From assembly GCA_028532855.1 (NCBI GenBank), contig JAQQAL010000017.1, forward strand, positions 108,166-172,165: a DNA stretch of 64,000 nucleotides, in the 5' to 3' direction. The DNA is from Candidatus Thalassospirochaeta sargassi (GTDB lineage Bacteria; Spirochaetota; Spirochaetia; UBA9216). Positions 43,175-52,627 of the stretch are shown here, in pieces (the first letter of the stretch is position 1; each line of letters starts with the position of its first letter). The position numbers and the translations under genes were made by a program. The notes beneath the pieces are model-generated. The model searched no databases. It was given only the letters and a program-made list of their open reading frames with translations, and was not told where the DNA came from.

Positions 43175-44170
43175 ATGACTGATATTAAACATACTGAAAT
43201 CAAAAAAAGAATAGTGAGGAACTCTGCTGCGGAATTCCTGCGAAGCTACCCGACAATCCCAATCATCATTCTTATGATAATCGGGTTCTCAGTTACAACC
43301 AAAAACTTTCTTAATCCGGGCACCGTGCGCACAATGATGGCAGTAAATACAGTTGCGCTCATTGCCGCTATCGGAGAGACCTTTGTACTGCTCACAGGAG
43401 GCATCGACCTTTCGGTAGCAACGGTAATAAGTGTCAGCGCCGTGATCAGCGCCACCCTGATGGAGATAACTGGTGCAAACCTTCTGGTCGGAATTGTCGC
43501 AGCCGTAGCAGTAGGCCTGATATTCGGAACAATTAACGGCATCCTAATAGGATACGGGAAAATGACGCCTTTTATCACAACAATGGGTACCAACCTTGTA
43601 GCCCGTGGAATCGCCTTCATGATGTCTTCCGAGGGACGCGGAGTCAAAGCTTCAAAAGAGCTGATACAATTCGGGTTTAAGACATTTCTCGGCGTACCGC
43701 TTATAACCTGGATAGGGCTTATACTTATAGTTGTATTTACAATTTTACTGAAACAGACATTCTGGGGTCGAAGGGTTATTCTGACCGGAAGTAACCGAAC
43801 CGCAGCAAAATACTCGGGAATAAACACTGCAAAAACCGAGGCAAGCGTTTATATCCTCAGCGGTCTGCTTGCAGGCATTGCAGGTTTCATCAGTATTATA
43901 AATCTCGGCGCGGGTATCCCCGGAGTCGGCGACAGCCTCCTGCTTATAATCATTGCGGCAGTCGTCCTGGGCGGCACAAGTATGACCGGCGGAGAGGGTT
44001 CGGTTATGCGAACGCTGATCGGTATTATTCTACTGGCGGTTCTGACACAGGGATTAGACCGTCTGCATGTAGAATTCTATGACCAGTACATAGTCATGGG
44101 TATTCTGATTTTTATTGGAAACTCGCTTACAATCAGGATTACGTCAAGGTCAAGCAAGGCAATGCACTAG
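43175..44170 (+). CDS. Ribose-type ABC importer permease, second subunit
   Basis: 331 residues. LTGGIDLSVATVISVSAVISA and AAVVLGGTSMTGGEGSVMRTLIG align with the first subunit's motifs, so the two permeases are paralogues and probably form a heterodimer. It begins twelve bases after the preceding stop and the operon ends with a strong terminator. Confidence 0.91.
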   Translation: MTDIKHTEIKKRIVRNSAAEFLRSYPTIPIIILMIIGFSVTTKNFLNPGTVRTMMAVNTVALIAAIGETFVLLTGGIDLSVATVISVSAVISATLMEITGANLLVGIVAAVAVGLIFGTINGILIGYGKMTPFITTMGTNLVARGIAFMMSSEGRGVKASKELIQFGFKTFLGVPLITWIGLILIVVFTILLKQTFWGRRVILTGSNRTAAKYSGINTAKTEASVYILSGLLAGIAGFISIINLGAGIPGVGDSLLLIIIAAVVLGGTSMTGGEGSVMRTLIGIILLAVLTQGLDRLHVEFYDQYIVMGILIFIGNSLTIRITSRSSKAMH

Positions 44171-44207
44171 CCTCTGCATTTACACTTTTATAGTGTATAG
44201 AATTTAT

Positions 44208-44243
44208 AAAAGCCGGATACATCATTATATCCGGCTTTTTTGT
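44208..44243 (+). terminator. Terminator of the importer operon
   Basis: AAAAGCCGGATA, 8-base loop, TATCCGGCTTTTTTG: a 12-bp stem with U tract. Confidence 0.92.
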
Positions 44244-44354
44244 TTTTTAGACGGTTTATATCAACGGTCGATTGTATTTCTACAGAACATCTTTAATCCT
44301 TGAAAAATATCTGTCTAAATGGAAAATCCTGATATCAGGAAGACATTCGGGGTA

Positions 44355-44880
44355 TTACCCCTCATGTATCTTTTCTCCGTATTGTGATAGAAAATCTGAT
44401 AACTGTTTATAATTCACCAGCAACTTTTCATAAAGCGCGGCCCTTTCTTCGTCAGGTTTTGAGACTGACTCAACAACATGCAGCTCATCTATCAGTGAGA
44501 AATCGTTCCATAGACCGCAGCCGTACAGGGTTAAGGCTGCAGCACCCAATGCAGCGGCCTGTTGGTCGACAGAGCTTTTCACGACATCAAATCATAGATT
44601 TCAGACAGGATCTGCCTCCATACCGGACTCTTGCTTCCTCCACCGACAACAATCATGCGGCTGCTGACTCCGGTAAGGTTTCTCAATGCACCCCCGAAGC
44701 CAACACCTTCCATAACTGCACGTGTCATATGGGCTCAGGAATGCTGCAGGGTCAGCCCCATAAATCCGCCTCTTATAAAAGGACTCTCATCCAGGGCGTT
44801 GCCGTCAGCAAGGGGCGGATTAAACAACAGATGTTCGCATCCGGGCCTAACCGAAGCGGCAGATTTATCGAGTTTAGAAC
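44355..44880 (-). pseudogene. FGGY sugar kinase remnant (C-terminal part only)
   Basis: The translation matches the C-terminal third of the intact FGGY kinase at 47698-49224: HLLFNPPLADG, DESPFIRGGFMGLTLQHS, VVGGGSKSPVWRQIL, DQQAAALGAAAL and GLWNDFSLIDELH. It is broken by an in-frame TGA where the family has arginine (HTRAHM becomes HS-stop-AHM), a deletion of about ten residues after MEGVGFG, and a frameshift near 44585. The N-terminal two thirds are missing. It may once have served the importer just upstream, although it lies on the opposite strand. Confidence 0.88.
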
Positions 44881-44942
44881 TACTTGCCTGTTAGCCTAAA
44901 TATGAATACTTTATGGAAACAAAGAATATAACGGAGATATAA

Positions 44943-45545
44943 ATGAAGATACTCGCAATAAACGGAAGCCCGCGCAAGGGTGGAAATACCGAAATTATTC
45001 TGAACGAGGTTATGAAGCCGCTTAAAGAAGCTGGATGGGACACTGAGCTGATCAAGATTGGTGGAACCCCGATGCGTGGCTGTCTCGGCTGCAGAAAATG
45101 TTTTGATAAATCCGACGGCACATGTATAGTTGCAGCCGATATGTTCAATGAAATAGTACCGAAGGCCTTTGAGGCAGACGCCCTGCTGCTTGGTAGCCCG
45201 ACCTTTTACGCCGATGTAAGCTCAGAGATGAAGGCCTTTATAGACAGGCTCGGTTATGTAGCCGCCGCAAACGGCAGAGCATTGAAGGGCAAAATCGGTG
45301 CAAGCGTAAGTGCCGTACGTCGAGGAGGTTCAATCCATGCCGTAGACAGCATGAACCACCTCTTCCCTATTTCGGGCATGATAATTCCCGGTGCAACCTA
45401 CTGGAATATGGTTTACGGCAGAGGGCCCGGAGAGGTTACATCAGATGAAGAAGGCATGGCAAACATGAGAAACCTGGGCCGTGCAATCGACTGGCTTGCA
45501 AAGGCAACAGTTCATGCGCTCGACAGCTTTCCGGAGTTTGAGTAG
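44943..45545 (+). CDS. NAD(P)H-dependent FMN reductase / flavodoxin-fold iron-sulfur flavoprotein
   Basis: 200 residues. MKILAINGSPRKGGNTE is the flavin phosphate loop, GCLGCRKCFDKSDGTCIV holds cysteines that bind a cluster or take part in redox chemistry in the iron-sulfur flavoprotein group, and LLGSPTFYADVSSEMKAFIDR contacts the flavin ring. A cytoplasmic redox carrier or quinone/FMN reductase is likely. CGGAGAT precedes the ATG. It is a single gene. Confidence 0.88.
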   Translation: MKILAINGSPRKGGNTEIILNEVMKPLKEAGWDTELIKIGGTPMRGCLGCRKCFDKSDGTCIVAADMFNEIVPKAFEADALLLGSPTFYADVSSEMKAFIDRLGYVAAANGRALKGKIGASVSAVRRGGSIHAVDSMNHLFPISGMIIPGATYWNMVYGRGPGEVTSDEEGMANMRNLGRAIDWLAKATVHALDSFPEFE

Positions 45546-45592
45546 AGATAAAATGAACAGACATACCGATCTTTAGCTTATCTACCGAGCAA

Positions 45593-45637
45593 AAAGCCCC
45601 TCGACCGTTTTCATTCGGCTGCGGGGCTTTTTTTTAT
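45593..45637. terminator. Bidirectional terminator
   Basis: AAAAAGCCCC and CGGGGCTTTTTTTT frame a 20-base loop. The A and T runs on both sides let it serve the flavoprotein gene (plus) and the sugar operon ending at 45650 (minus). Confidence 0.85.
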
Positions 45638-45649
45638 AAAAAGAAGCAA

Positions 45650-46486
45650 TTATAAAATTGATTTAAGATATTCCAGAGACTTGATAGTATCTTCCCCGGA
45701 TTTTCCGGTTCCTTCGTATTCCTGAGAAATAAAACCTTCATAGCCGGATTTTTTCAGTAATGATATCATTTCGGTGAGCGGAACCTCTCCCTCACCTGCT
45801 GTAATTCCTGTCATTTTTTTACCATTAAAGGAGACCTGTTCTCTACCTGCATCACGACTGATTACTGCAGAATAATTATCCGAAGAATCAGTGATAAAGT
45901 CTTTGAAATGAACATAAGCTGTTAGAGGCTGAAGCTTAATAAGCGCATCAATTGGTTTCTCATCAGCAAGCAGCGCGTTAGCGGTATCAAAGTTAACCCT
46001 GAACTGAGGAGAGTCAACAGCTGACACTATCTCATAAACATCATTTGAATGAGTTGAATGCACGCCGACATTTTCTAACACCATAATAATATTGTGCTTC
46101 TCTCCCTCAATTGCGGCCTTTTTGAAACCTTCAAGAATTATTGCCTTCTCTGCTGCATTACCTGCATCCTCACCGCCGGTTAAAACCCTCACGAAGGGAG
46201 CCTTCAATTTGACAGCGGCCTCCAGATCCTTTAAATAGTAATTCCAGGCTTCATCTGTGCCGGTAGAAAAATCGTTTAAAATCGTATAACAAGAAACCCT
46301 GAGGTTCAGTTCCTGAAGCTTTTTAACAACCTCTATAAGATTATTCTCATTATTCATGTAGTAACTTACAAGTTCCACATACTCGAACCCCGCTTTTTTT
46401 GCCCAATCAAGAAAAGCAAGCTGTGACCAGCCATTCTCCTGAATAACTCTATCAAGGCTCCACATACTAACGGATAATTTCATCAT
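45650..46486 (-). CDS. Sugar-phosphate isomerase/epimerase, xylose-isomerase-like TIM barrel
   Basis: 278 residues. MVLENVGVHSTHSNDVYEIV, FRVNFDTANALLADEKPI, YVHFKDFI and the final E in FISQEYEGTG provide the Glu-Asp-His-Glu metal-binding set of the AP endonuclease 2/xylose isomerase-like family (IolE, tagatose epimerase relatives). It probably interconverts ketoses or ketose phosphates. GGAAT lies before the ATGATG. It is the last gene of the xylose-type operon. Confidence 0.85.
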   Translation of the reverse strand: MMKLSVSMWSLDRVIQENGWSQLAFLDWAKKAGFEYVELVSYYMNNENNLIEVVKKLQELNLRVSCYTILNDFSTGTDEAWNYYLKDLEAAVKLKAPFVRVLTGGEDAGNAAEKAIILEGFKKAAIEGEKHNIIMVLENVGVHSTHSNDVYEIVSAVDSPQFRVNFDTANALLADEKPIDALIKLQPLTAYVHFKDFITDSSDNYSAVISRDAGREQVSFNGKKMTGITAGEGEVPLTEMISLLKKSGYEGFISQEYEGTGKSGEDTIKSLEYLKSIL

Positions 46487-46501
46487 TTCTTATTCCATCT
46501 T

Positions 46502-47698
46502 CTAAAGTGCTAATTTGAATATATTATAGATAGCATCACGATCAATGAAATGCCGGGAAATCAGGCTTCCATTTTCCTGGCCGCTTACTTCCAGAACCTT
46601 CTTTGTAAACATGCCAATGGATTCTTCACCAATTCCAACCTCAGAAAGTCGGACAGGAACACCAATCTCTATAAGGTATTGCTCAAATGTATCAATTGCT
46701 TCTATAGCAATATCTTCCTCGTCACGTCCATGGATATTTATCTTAAATATATTTTCTGCCATCTCCACATATCGCCTGATATTGAGCTTGTATGTGAACC
46801 TCATCCAGGCAGGCATTATAATAGATAAAGTTGCGCCATGAGGAGTATTGTTGTAGGCGGAAATGACATGTCCTATATGATGCATCGGATTGCCGTGGTC
46901 AGCACCGGTATTAGTCCATCCATTCCAGGCAATAGCAGCCGTCCATTGAACTATCGAGCGGTGGTTTATATCTGTAAGGTCGGCAAGAACCTTACGACCT
47001 TCATCCATCAGAGTGCTGATAACTCCTTCTGCCATTCTTTGCTGAATTGGGGATTCATCATCAGTGTTAAGATAGGTTTCCATAGCGTGTGATATTGCAT
47101 CTGCTACACCTAGCGCAGTTTGTTTTGCCGGTAATGTTATAGTTAAGGAAGGATCCATAATTGAAACTTTCGGGAACAGGACTTCACTGAAAACATAGGA
47201 TTTTTCCTGAGTCTTCTCATTTGTCAGTACAGCTCCCCAATTCATCTCAGAACTTGTTGCCGGCAGGGTCGGTATCATTATTGTAGGCAGAGAGCTATTA
47301 GGCGGGATAGCCACTTCCTTATCATGCCGACTTACAATCATTTTCCATATCTTATGCTCATAATCAACACCTGCAGCAATAAGCTTTGCAGAATCCATTG
47401 CAGAGCCTCCGCCTATACCGACAACCAGATCTATGCCTTTGGCTCTGGCGAGCTCAACACCTTTTTCTACATGGTAAACAAGCGGGTTTGGAGATATTTC
47501 ATAATATTCGGTAACTTTTATTCCTGCATCTGTAAGTAAGGCTTCAACTTTTTTAACGGTTTCCTCAAGAACACCCAGATCTTGATAAGAGACAACCATT
47601 GCATTACTTCCATATTTCACAGCCTCCTGCCCTAAGACTTCCAGCATTCCTTCGCCAAAAATTACGCGAGTAGGGTTATAAAAGTTAAAATTGTTCAT
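46502..47698 (-). CDS. Iron-containing alcohol dehydrogenase, YqhD/butanol dehydrogenase-like
   Basis: 398 residues. MNNFNFYNPTRVIFGEG, GIGGGSAMDSAKLIA (nucleotide-binding), DAISHAMETYL and HHIGHVIS-x4-HGATLS (metal ligands) match the YqhD/Bdh branch of group III dehydrogenases, often NADPH-dependent reductases of short aldehydes. ATG 47698 overlaps the kinase stop (TGATG) and follows GGAGG. A paralogue of equal length lies at 52628-53827 in the same operon. It may reduce the aldehyde released by the aldolase. Confidence 0.88.
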   Translation of the reverse strand: MNNFNFYNPTRVIFGEGMLEVLGQEAVKYGSNAMVVSYQDLGVLEETVKKVEALLTDAGIKVTEYYEISPNPLVYHVEKGVELARAKGIDLVVGIGGGSAMDSAKLIAAGVDYEHKIWKMIVSRHDKEVAIPPNSSLPTIMIPTLPATSSEMNWGAVLTNEKTQEKSYVFSEVLFPKVSIMDPSLTITLPAKQTALGVADAISHAMETYLNTDDESPIQQRMAEGVISTLMDEGRKVLADLTDINHRSIVQWTAAIAWNGWTNTGADHGNPMHHIGHVISAYNNTPHGATLSIIMPAWMRFTYKLNIRRYVEMAENIFKINIHGRDEEDIAIEAIDTFEQYLIEIGVPVRLSEVGIGEESIGMFTKKVLEVSGQENGSLISRHFIDRDAIYNIFKLAL

Positions 47699-49224
47699 CA
47701 ATCCTCCGCTAAAATCTTTCCTGATTCAGACATATAATGAGCAATTTGTCTAAACTTAGGATAAATCTTGTCATATTTCCCGACTGCTCCCGGCTCGGGG
47801 ACTTCAGCAGTCTGAAGATGATGTATTTTATCAACTATACTGTAATCTTTCCATAGTCCAGCACCTTTTGCAGCAAGGGCAGCTGCACCGAGAGACGCGG
47901 CATTTTGATCTATATTGGTTTTAAGAATCTCCATATTAAATATATCTGCAAACATCTGCCTCCAGAAATCTGACTTACTTCCCCCTCCCACCATGAGCAT
48001 GGACCCTGCCAGCTTACTTGTTTTGGCAAGGATTTCCAATGCAAATCGCAGGTTCAAGGCAATACCTTCAAAAACGGATCTAATCATATCGCTTTGGGAA
48101 TGAGATAATGTTAAACCTACAAATCCGCCTTTAATAAGCGGGCTTTCTTCTATCATAGACCCTCCCGCAAGGCTTGGATTAAAAATGAGTTTATTTGCAC
48201 CAACAGGCGACTCAGCAGCCAGTTCATTCATCCGGACAAAAGCATCCTTCCCTCCGGATTCTTCCTGCTCTACAAGATTCATTCCGACTGTATTCCTGGC
48301 CCATTTCAGGCTGCTTCCTGCAGCAAAAATACTAGTAGCTGAGGCATACATCCCCTCAATAACATGAGCAAATACAAAAGTCCGGTTCGAGGAATTAAGC
48401 ACCGGCTCATGAGAGGTCAGGGCTATCCATGAAGAGCTGCCCAATGATGTGTATAATCTGCCGTCTTCAATTCCTCTAGCACCTAGAGCCATACAGGAAT
48501 TATCAACACCCCCACAGATAACCTTTACCTCTGTAGACAGTCCAAGCAGTTCAGCTGCTTCTGAGGTCAGAGTTCCAACCTCACTATCAGATGCAAGTAT
48601 TTCAGGAAAAAGCGAAGGATCAAGACCGGCGGCTTCGATAAAATCAGCCCGGTAATCCATTCTCAAAAGATCATATGCCCCGCTTCCGGATGCATATGAA
48701 TGATCAGTGCACATTATGCCGGTCAGTTTATAATTACAATAATCCTTGGTACCGATTATCTTATAAACCTTATCGAACATTTCAGGCTCATGCTCTTTAT
48801 ACCACATCATTTTAAAGAGCGAATAGCACTCAGGAGGGAATCCGTTACCGGTAGTCATATACCAGTTTTCATAGTCAATGACCTTAAAGAAGCTTTTTGA
48901 TTGAGCTGATGCCCTGGTGTCGGACCAGATAGGGGTATTCTCCCTAAGGAGATTCCCCTCTTTATCCAGGGGCACGACTCCAAGGCTGTGTCCGGAAATG
49001 GCCAATGCTGCAATCTTACCCCGATATTCATCTGTAAGTAATTTTTTTGTACTTTTTATTATACCGTTCCACCAGTCAGCAGGTTTCTGCTCATGCATAT
49101 TCCCTTCAGGGTATGAAGTATTGTAGGAATAAAATGAGAAATCCTTTTCAACTCCATTCAAATCGAAAACTGAAGCTTTAACTCCGCCGGTACCAAGGTC
49201 ATATGCGATAATCATTTTATCCAT
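47698..49224 (-). CDS. FGGY-family carbohydrate kinase (xylulokinase-like)
   Basis: 508 residues. AYDLGTGGVKASVFDLNG (phosphate-1), ALAISGHSLGVVPLD, CGGVDNSCMALGARGIEDG and MLMVGGGSKSDFWRQMFADIFN (adenosine motif) place it in the FGGY family near xylulokinases. It would phosphorylate the imported ketose or polyol. Start and stop overlap the neighbouring genes as TGATG, indicating coupling. A decayed relative of its C-terminal part lies at 44355-44880. Confidence 0.9.
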   Translation of the reverse strand: MDKMIIAYDLGTGGVKASVFDLNGVEKDFSFYSYNTSYPEGNMHEQKPADWWNGIIKSTKKLLTDEYRGKIAALAISGHSLGVVPLDKEGNLLRENTPIWSDTRASAQSKSFFKVIDYENWYMTTGNGFPPECYSLFKMMWYKEHEPEMFDKVYKIIGTKDYCNYKLTGIMCTDHSYASGSGAYDLLRMDYRADFIEAAGLDPSLFPEILASDSEVGTLTSEAAELLGLSTEVKVICGGVDNSCMALGARGIEDGRLYTSLGSSSWIALTSHEPVLNSSNRTFVFAHVIEGMYASATSIFAAGSSLKWARNTVGMNLVEQEESGGKDAFVRMNELAAESPVGANKLIFNPSLAGGSMIEESPLIKGGFVGLTLSHSQSDMIRSVFEGIALNLRFALEILAKTSKLAGSMLMVGGGSKSDFWRQMFADIFNMEILKTNIDQNAASLGAAALAAKGAGLWKDYSIVDKIHHLQTAEVPEPGAVGKYDKIYPKFRQIAHYMSESGKILAED

Positions 49225-50381
49225 CACTTATTTTTTCTTGAGATATCAAACCATACGGCTACAAGTAAAACCAGACCTTTTACAATATTCTGCCAGAACG
49301 ACGGAGTATCAAGCAGACTCATTCCGTTCTGAATACTCTGAATAACAAGCGCACCAATCATAACACCCGATATTGTTCCGATTCCGCCAAGCATACTGAT
49401 ACCGCCGATAACACAGGCAGCAATTGCATCAAGCTCAGCACCTGAGGCAGCAGCAGAGGATGCAGAATTAAGCCTTGAAGAAAGGAAAATACCGGCAATA
49501 GCAGCAACCACGCCGTTCATTGCAAACACAATCATAGTGGACGCTTTAATGTTAATACCTGCAAGCTGGCATGCATTTGCGTTTCCGCCTATTGCATATA
49601 TCCTGCGGCCGAATACTGTACTGCTGAAAACATATTGAAAAATAACAAACAGAATTAAAATTATCATCAGGGCTACAGGTATTCCCTTATAACTTGCCAT
49701 CATATACATAAAGCCGAAAAGCAGGCCGACAGTCAGAATTGTCTTAATAATTTCGATTATCAGTGATGAGGTCGGAAGGTTCATCTTGATTTTCTTACTT
49801 CTTCCGTTCCACTGGATAAACAACATAACGACACAGGCTAAAACTGCAAGAACATAACCAAAAACGGGCGAAAGAAATCCGGCACCTAATCCCTTCAGGA
49901 TTTCAGGCATTGGACTAATTGTTATTCCATCGGTCATTCCCAGAAGCACTGCGCGAAATACCAGCATACTCGACAATGTGGCAATAAATGCCGGTACACC
50001 GCGATATGCAACCCAGAATCCATTCCATATGCCGACAGCCATTCCTGCAATTAATGCAATTGCTACTGCAAACCAGAATGGGAGGCCCATCCAGGTGGTC
50101 AGCATTCCTACCAGCCCCCCTGCAAGAGCGGCAATTGAACCGACAGTCAAGTCTATCTGCCCAAGCACAATTACCGGAAACATTCCAGTAGCGAGTATTG
50201 CAGTAAATACAGCCTGCCTGAATAGGTTGGTTAAATTTCTCGGTGTAAAATACGAGCCTCTTGTAAGAACAGTAAAAACTATCCATATTATTACAAGAGC
50301 CATTACCATCATATATTTACGTAAATCTATTTTAATGCTTTTTTTAGCTGAACCAGCTCCAGCCATATTAATATCACTCAT
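49224..50381 (-). CDS. Xylose-type ABC importer permease (XylH-like)
   Basis: 385 residues, longer than RbsC, with about ten membrane segments, as in XylH. LGQIDLTVGSIAALAGG and ACVIGGISMLGGIGTISGVMIGALV are the family motifs, and a hydrophilic loop QWNGRSKKIKMNLPTS separates the two halves. It works with the XylG-like ATPase encoded upstream. GGAGAG precedes the start. Confidence 0.91.
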   Translation of the reverse strand: MSDINMAGAGSAKKSIKIDLRKYMMVMALVIIWIVFTVLTRGSYFTPRNLTNLFRQAVFTAILATGMFPVIVLGQIDLTVGSIAALAGGLVGMLTTWMGLPFWFAVAIALIAGMAVGIWNGFWVAYRGVPAFIATLSSMLVFRAVLLGMTDGITISPMPEILKGLGAGFLSPVFGYVLAVLACVVMLFIQWNGRSKKIKMNLPTSSLIIEIIKTILTVGLLFGFMYMMASYKGIPVALMIILILFVIFQYVFSSTVFGRRIYAIGGNANACQLAGINIKASTMIVFAMNGVVAAIAGIFLSSRLNSASSAAASGAELDAIAACVIGGISMLGGIGTISGVMIGALVIQSIQNGMSLLDTPSFWQNIVKGLVLLVAVWFDISRKNK

Positions 50382-50396
50382 CCTTTTCTCTCCTTA

Positions 50397-51920
50397 TTAG
50401 ATACCGGCGGCCTTTTCCATAATCATTTCCTGAGTTAAATTCTCAGCACGATTATCTAGAACACAGGTTAACCGCCCGCGATGCATAACTCCGACATTGT
50501 CACTCATCCCCAGAATTTCCGGTAGTTCCGATGAAATCATAAGAATAGTCACCCCGCTTTTTACAAGCTCACGCATAATTGTGTATATTTCCTGCTTTGC
50601 TCCAACATCTATCCCCCTTGTAGGTTCGTCGAGTATCAGAAGCTCAATATCACTAATTAGGTTTCTGGCAAGCAGTACCTTCTGCTGATTTCCACCACTC
50701 AAATTAACAATCTTTGTCTCAATTGTAGCGGTTTTGATCCCCAGATTATCAACCATCTCTTCTGTTCGTGTTACTTCCAGATTTTTATCAATAGAAAGGA
50801 AGTTAACAAAAGATTTTATAAACTGAATGGTTGTATTTTTCTGAACGCTCATAGTCGGAATAATTCCATAGACTTTTCGATCTTCAGTACTGTAGGCGAT
50901 GCCGGCCTTTAGAGAATCTACCGGCGATTTTACCTTCAGCGGTTTTCCTTTCCAGAAAACCTGACCATCACCAATATACCGATCTGAACCATAGGCTGTA
51001 CTGATAAGCTCAGTACGTCCTGCTCCAACGAGTCCGTAAAGACCGAATATTTCCCCCTTTCTGATGCTCAGCGAAACATCTTTTACAACCTGCTTATGAG
51101 TCATCCGCTCTCGGACATTGAAGTTTTTCATCTCAAATATTACTTCATCACCGGGAAGCTCTCCCATAACCGGGTACATCTCAGAGATTTCCCGTCCGAC
51201 CATCATACCTACGAGCTCATCCTGGGTAATATCCTTTATATCTGCTGAACCTACACTCTCACCGTCCCTAAAAACGGTTACCTTGTCACATAGTTCCATT
51301 ACATCATCAAGCTTATGTGATACGTAAATTATACTTGTACCTTCATCCCGAAGTTTCATCAGGATGCCGTGCAGTAATTCTGTCTCTTTTTCAGTGAGAG
51401 ATGCTGTAGGTTCATCAAGAATGAGGATTCTGACACCGGTAAGCCTGATGGCCCGTGCAATTTCAATGAGCTGCTGTTTACCAACGCCGAGGTCTCCGAC
51501 CAGCATAGAAGGTAGAACTCCTTCAAGATTCAGCCAATCTATCCATTTATATGCTTCTTTTGCCATGGCGTTTTTATCAAGAATACCGCCGTTGTTAATC
51601 TCATGTCCTACAAACAGGTTTTCTGTAACTGATAGAAGGTTAAAAAGACTTAATTCCTGATGAATTATTGCAATTCCCTTTCTCTCGGCATCAGCAATAT
51701 GCTTAAATTTAGAAACCTCTCCATCAATAAGCAGGTCACCTTCATAATCAGTATGTGGATAGACCCCGCAAAGGACCTTATTCAAGGTAGATTTTCCCGC
51801 ACCGTTTTCACCGCAAATAGCATGAATCTCCCCTTCTCCAAGGGAGAAATTGATATTATCCAAAGCACGCACACCCGGAAAAATCTTCGTAATATTACGT
51901 GCTTCTAAAATCGTTCCCAT
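50397..51920 (-). CDS. Xylose-type ABC importer ATPase (XylG-like, two ABC domains)
   Basis: 507 residues. GENGAGKSTLNKVLCG, LGVGKQQLIEIARAI, ILILDEPTASLTEKE in the first half; GLVGAGRTELIS, VNLSGGNQQKVLLARNLI and LLILDEPTRGIDVGAK in the second. TDYEGDLLIDGE after the first Walker A resembles XylG. GGAGG lies ahead of the ATG. Confidence 0.92.
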   Translation of the reverse strand: MGTILEARNITKIFPGVRALDNINFSLGEGEIHAICGENGAGKSTLNKVLCGVYPHTDYEGDLLIDGEVSKFKHIADAERKGIAIIHQELSLFNLLSVTENLFVGHEINNGGILDKNAMAKEAYKWIDWLNLEGVLPSMLVGDLGVGKQQLIEIARAIRLTGVRILILDEPTASLTEKETELLHGILMKLRDEGTSIIYVSHKLDDVMELCDKVTVFRDGESVGSADIKDITQDELVGMMVGREISEMYPVMGELPGDEVIFEMKNFNVRERMTHKQVVKDVSLSIRKGEIFGLYGLVGAGRTELISTAYGSDRYIGDGQVFWKGKPLKVKSPVDSLKAGIAYSTEDRKVYGIIPTMSVQKNTTIQFIKSFVNFLSIDKNLEVTRTEEMVDNLGIKTATIETKIVNLSGGNQQKVLLARNLISDIELLILDEPTRGIDVGAKQEIYTIMRELVKSGVTILMISSELPEILGMSDNVGVMHRGRLTCVLDNRAENLTQEMIMEKAAGI

Positions 51921-51937
51921 TCGGTTACCTCCTATAC

Positions 51938-52612
51938 TTAGCCTGCTGCTGACTCTTCAAGAATTTTCAGAGCGGTCTCTAAGTTCACCCCGAAACGTCT
52001 TGCCCCGGCTTCATACATCTCTATAAGCATTGTTAGATTTCTGACACCTCCGGAAGCCTTTATTAATGCCTTATCTCCAACTGTTGATTTAATTAGCTTT
52101 ACATGCTCAAGGGTTGTCTTACCGGCCCAGCCGGTTCCGGTCTTAACAAAGGCGGCGCCTGCTTCGAGGCAAATTTCACTTGCTTTAACTATTTCTTCGT
52201 CCGTCAGGGCTGTAACTTCGATAATAACCTTAAGGGATACATCACCCAGCACGGCCTTCACATCCTTAATATCCTGCAGCACCTGATCATAGAAACCGGA
52301 CTTAAACCAGTTGATATTCATAACCATATCAACCTCATTACATCCTGCCTCTATTAGCTGTTTTGCCTGAATAACCTTCAAAGCAGTATCATCTGAACCG
52401 CTCGGGAAGCTTACATTTCCTACTACATGAATATCAGGATGATCTGATAACTCTTGCTTACATTTCACAATCAATGACTGAAAGGTTGTCACCTGTCCAC
52501 ATTTATACTGAATAGCTGCTTTTATCAATTTATCCAGATCCGAATCAGTGTATTTCACCTGTACACAGCTCAGATCAAGCATTTTAGCTATTTCATCTGT
52601 TGTTAATTTCAC
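51938..52612 (-). CDS. deoC: DeoC-type class I aldolase (deoxyribose-phosphate aldolase family)
   Basis: 224 residues, the usual length. KVIIEVTALTDEE and FVKTGTGW carry the Schiff-base lysine (VKTGTG), IKASGGVRN the second active-site lysine, and EVDMVMN the catalytic aspartate region. The family splits 2-deoxyribose 5-phosphate into acetaldehyde and glyceraldehyde 3-phosphate; in this operon, with a kinase and two aldehyde reductases, the true substrate may be another deoxy-sugar phosphate. It lies between an iron dehydrogenase and the ATPase gene. Confidence 0.9.
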   Translation of the reverse strand: MKLTTDEIAKMLDLSCVQVKYTDSDLDKLIKAAIQYKCGQVTTFQSLIVKCKQELSDHPDIHVVGNVSFPSGSDDTALKVIQAKQLIEAGCNEVDMVMNINWFKSGFYDQVLQDIKDVKAVLGDVSLKVIIEVTALTDEEIVKASEICLEAGAAFVKTGTGWAGKTTLEHVKLIKSTVGDKALIKASGGVRNLTMLIEMYEAGARRFGVNLETALKILEESAAG

Positions 52613-52627
52613 GCGAATCTCCTTATT

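Noticed and set aside
44690..44760. In-frame TGA of the FGGY kinase remnant as selenocysteine
   Set aside because: Intact relatives have arginine there, and the gene is also truncated, deleted and frameshifted; a CGA-to-TGA nonsense change explains it.
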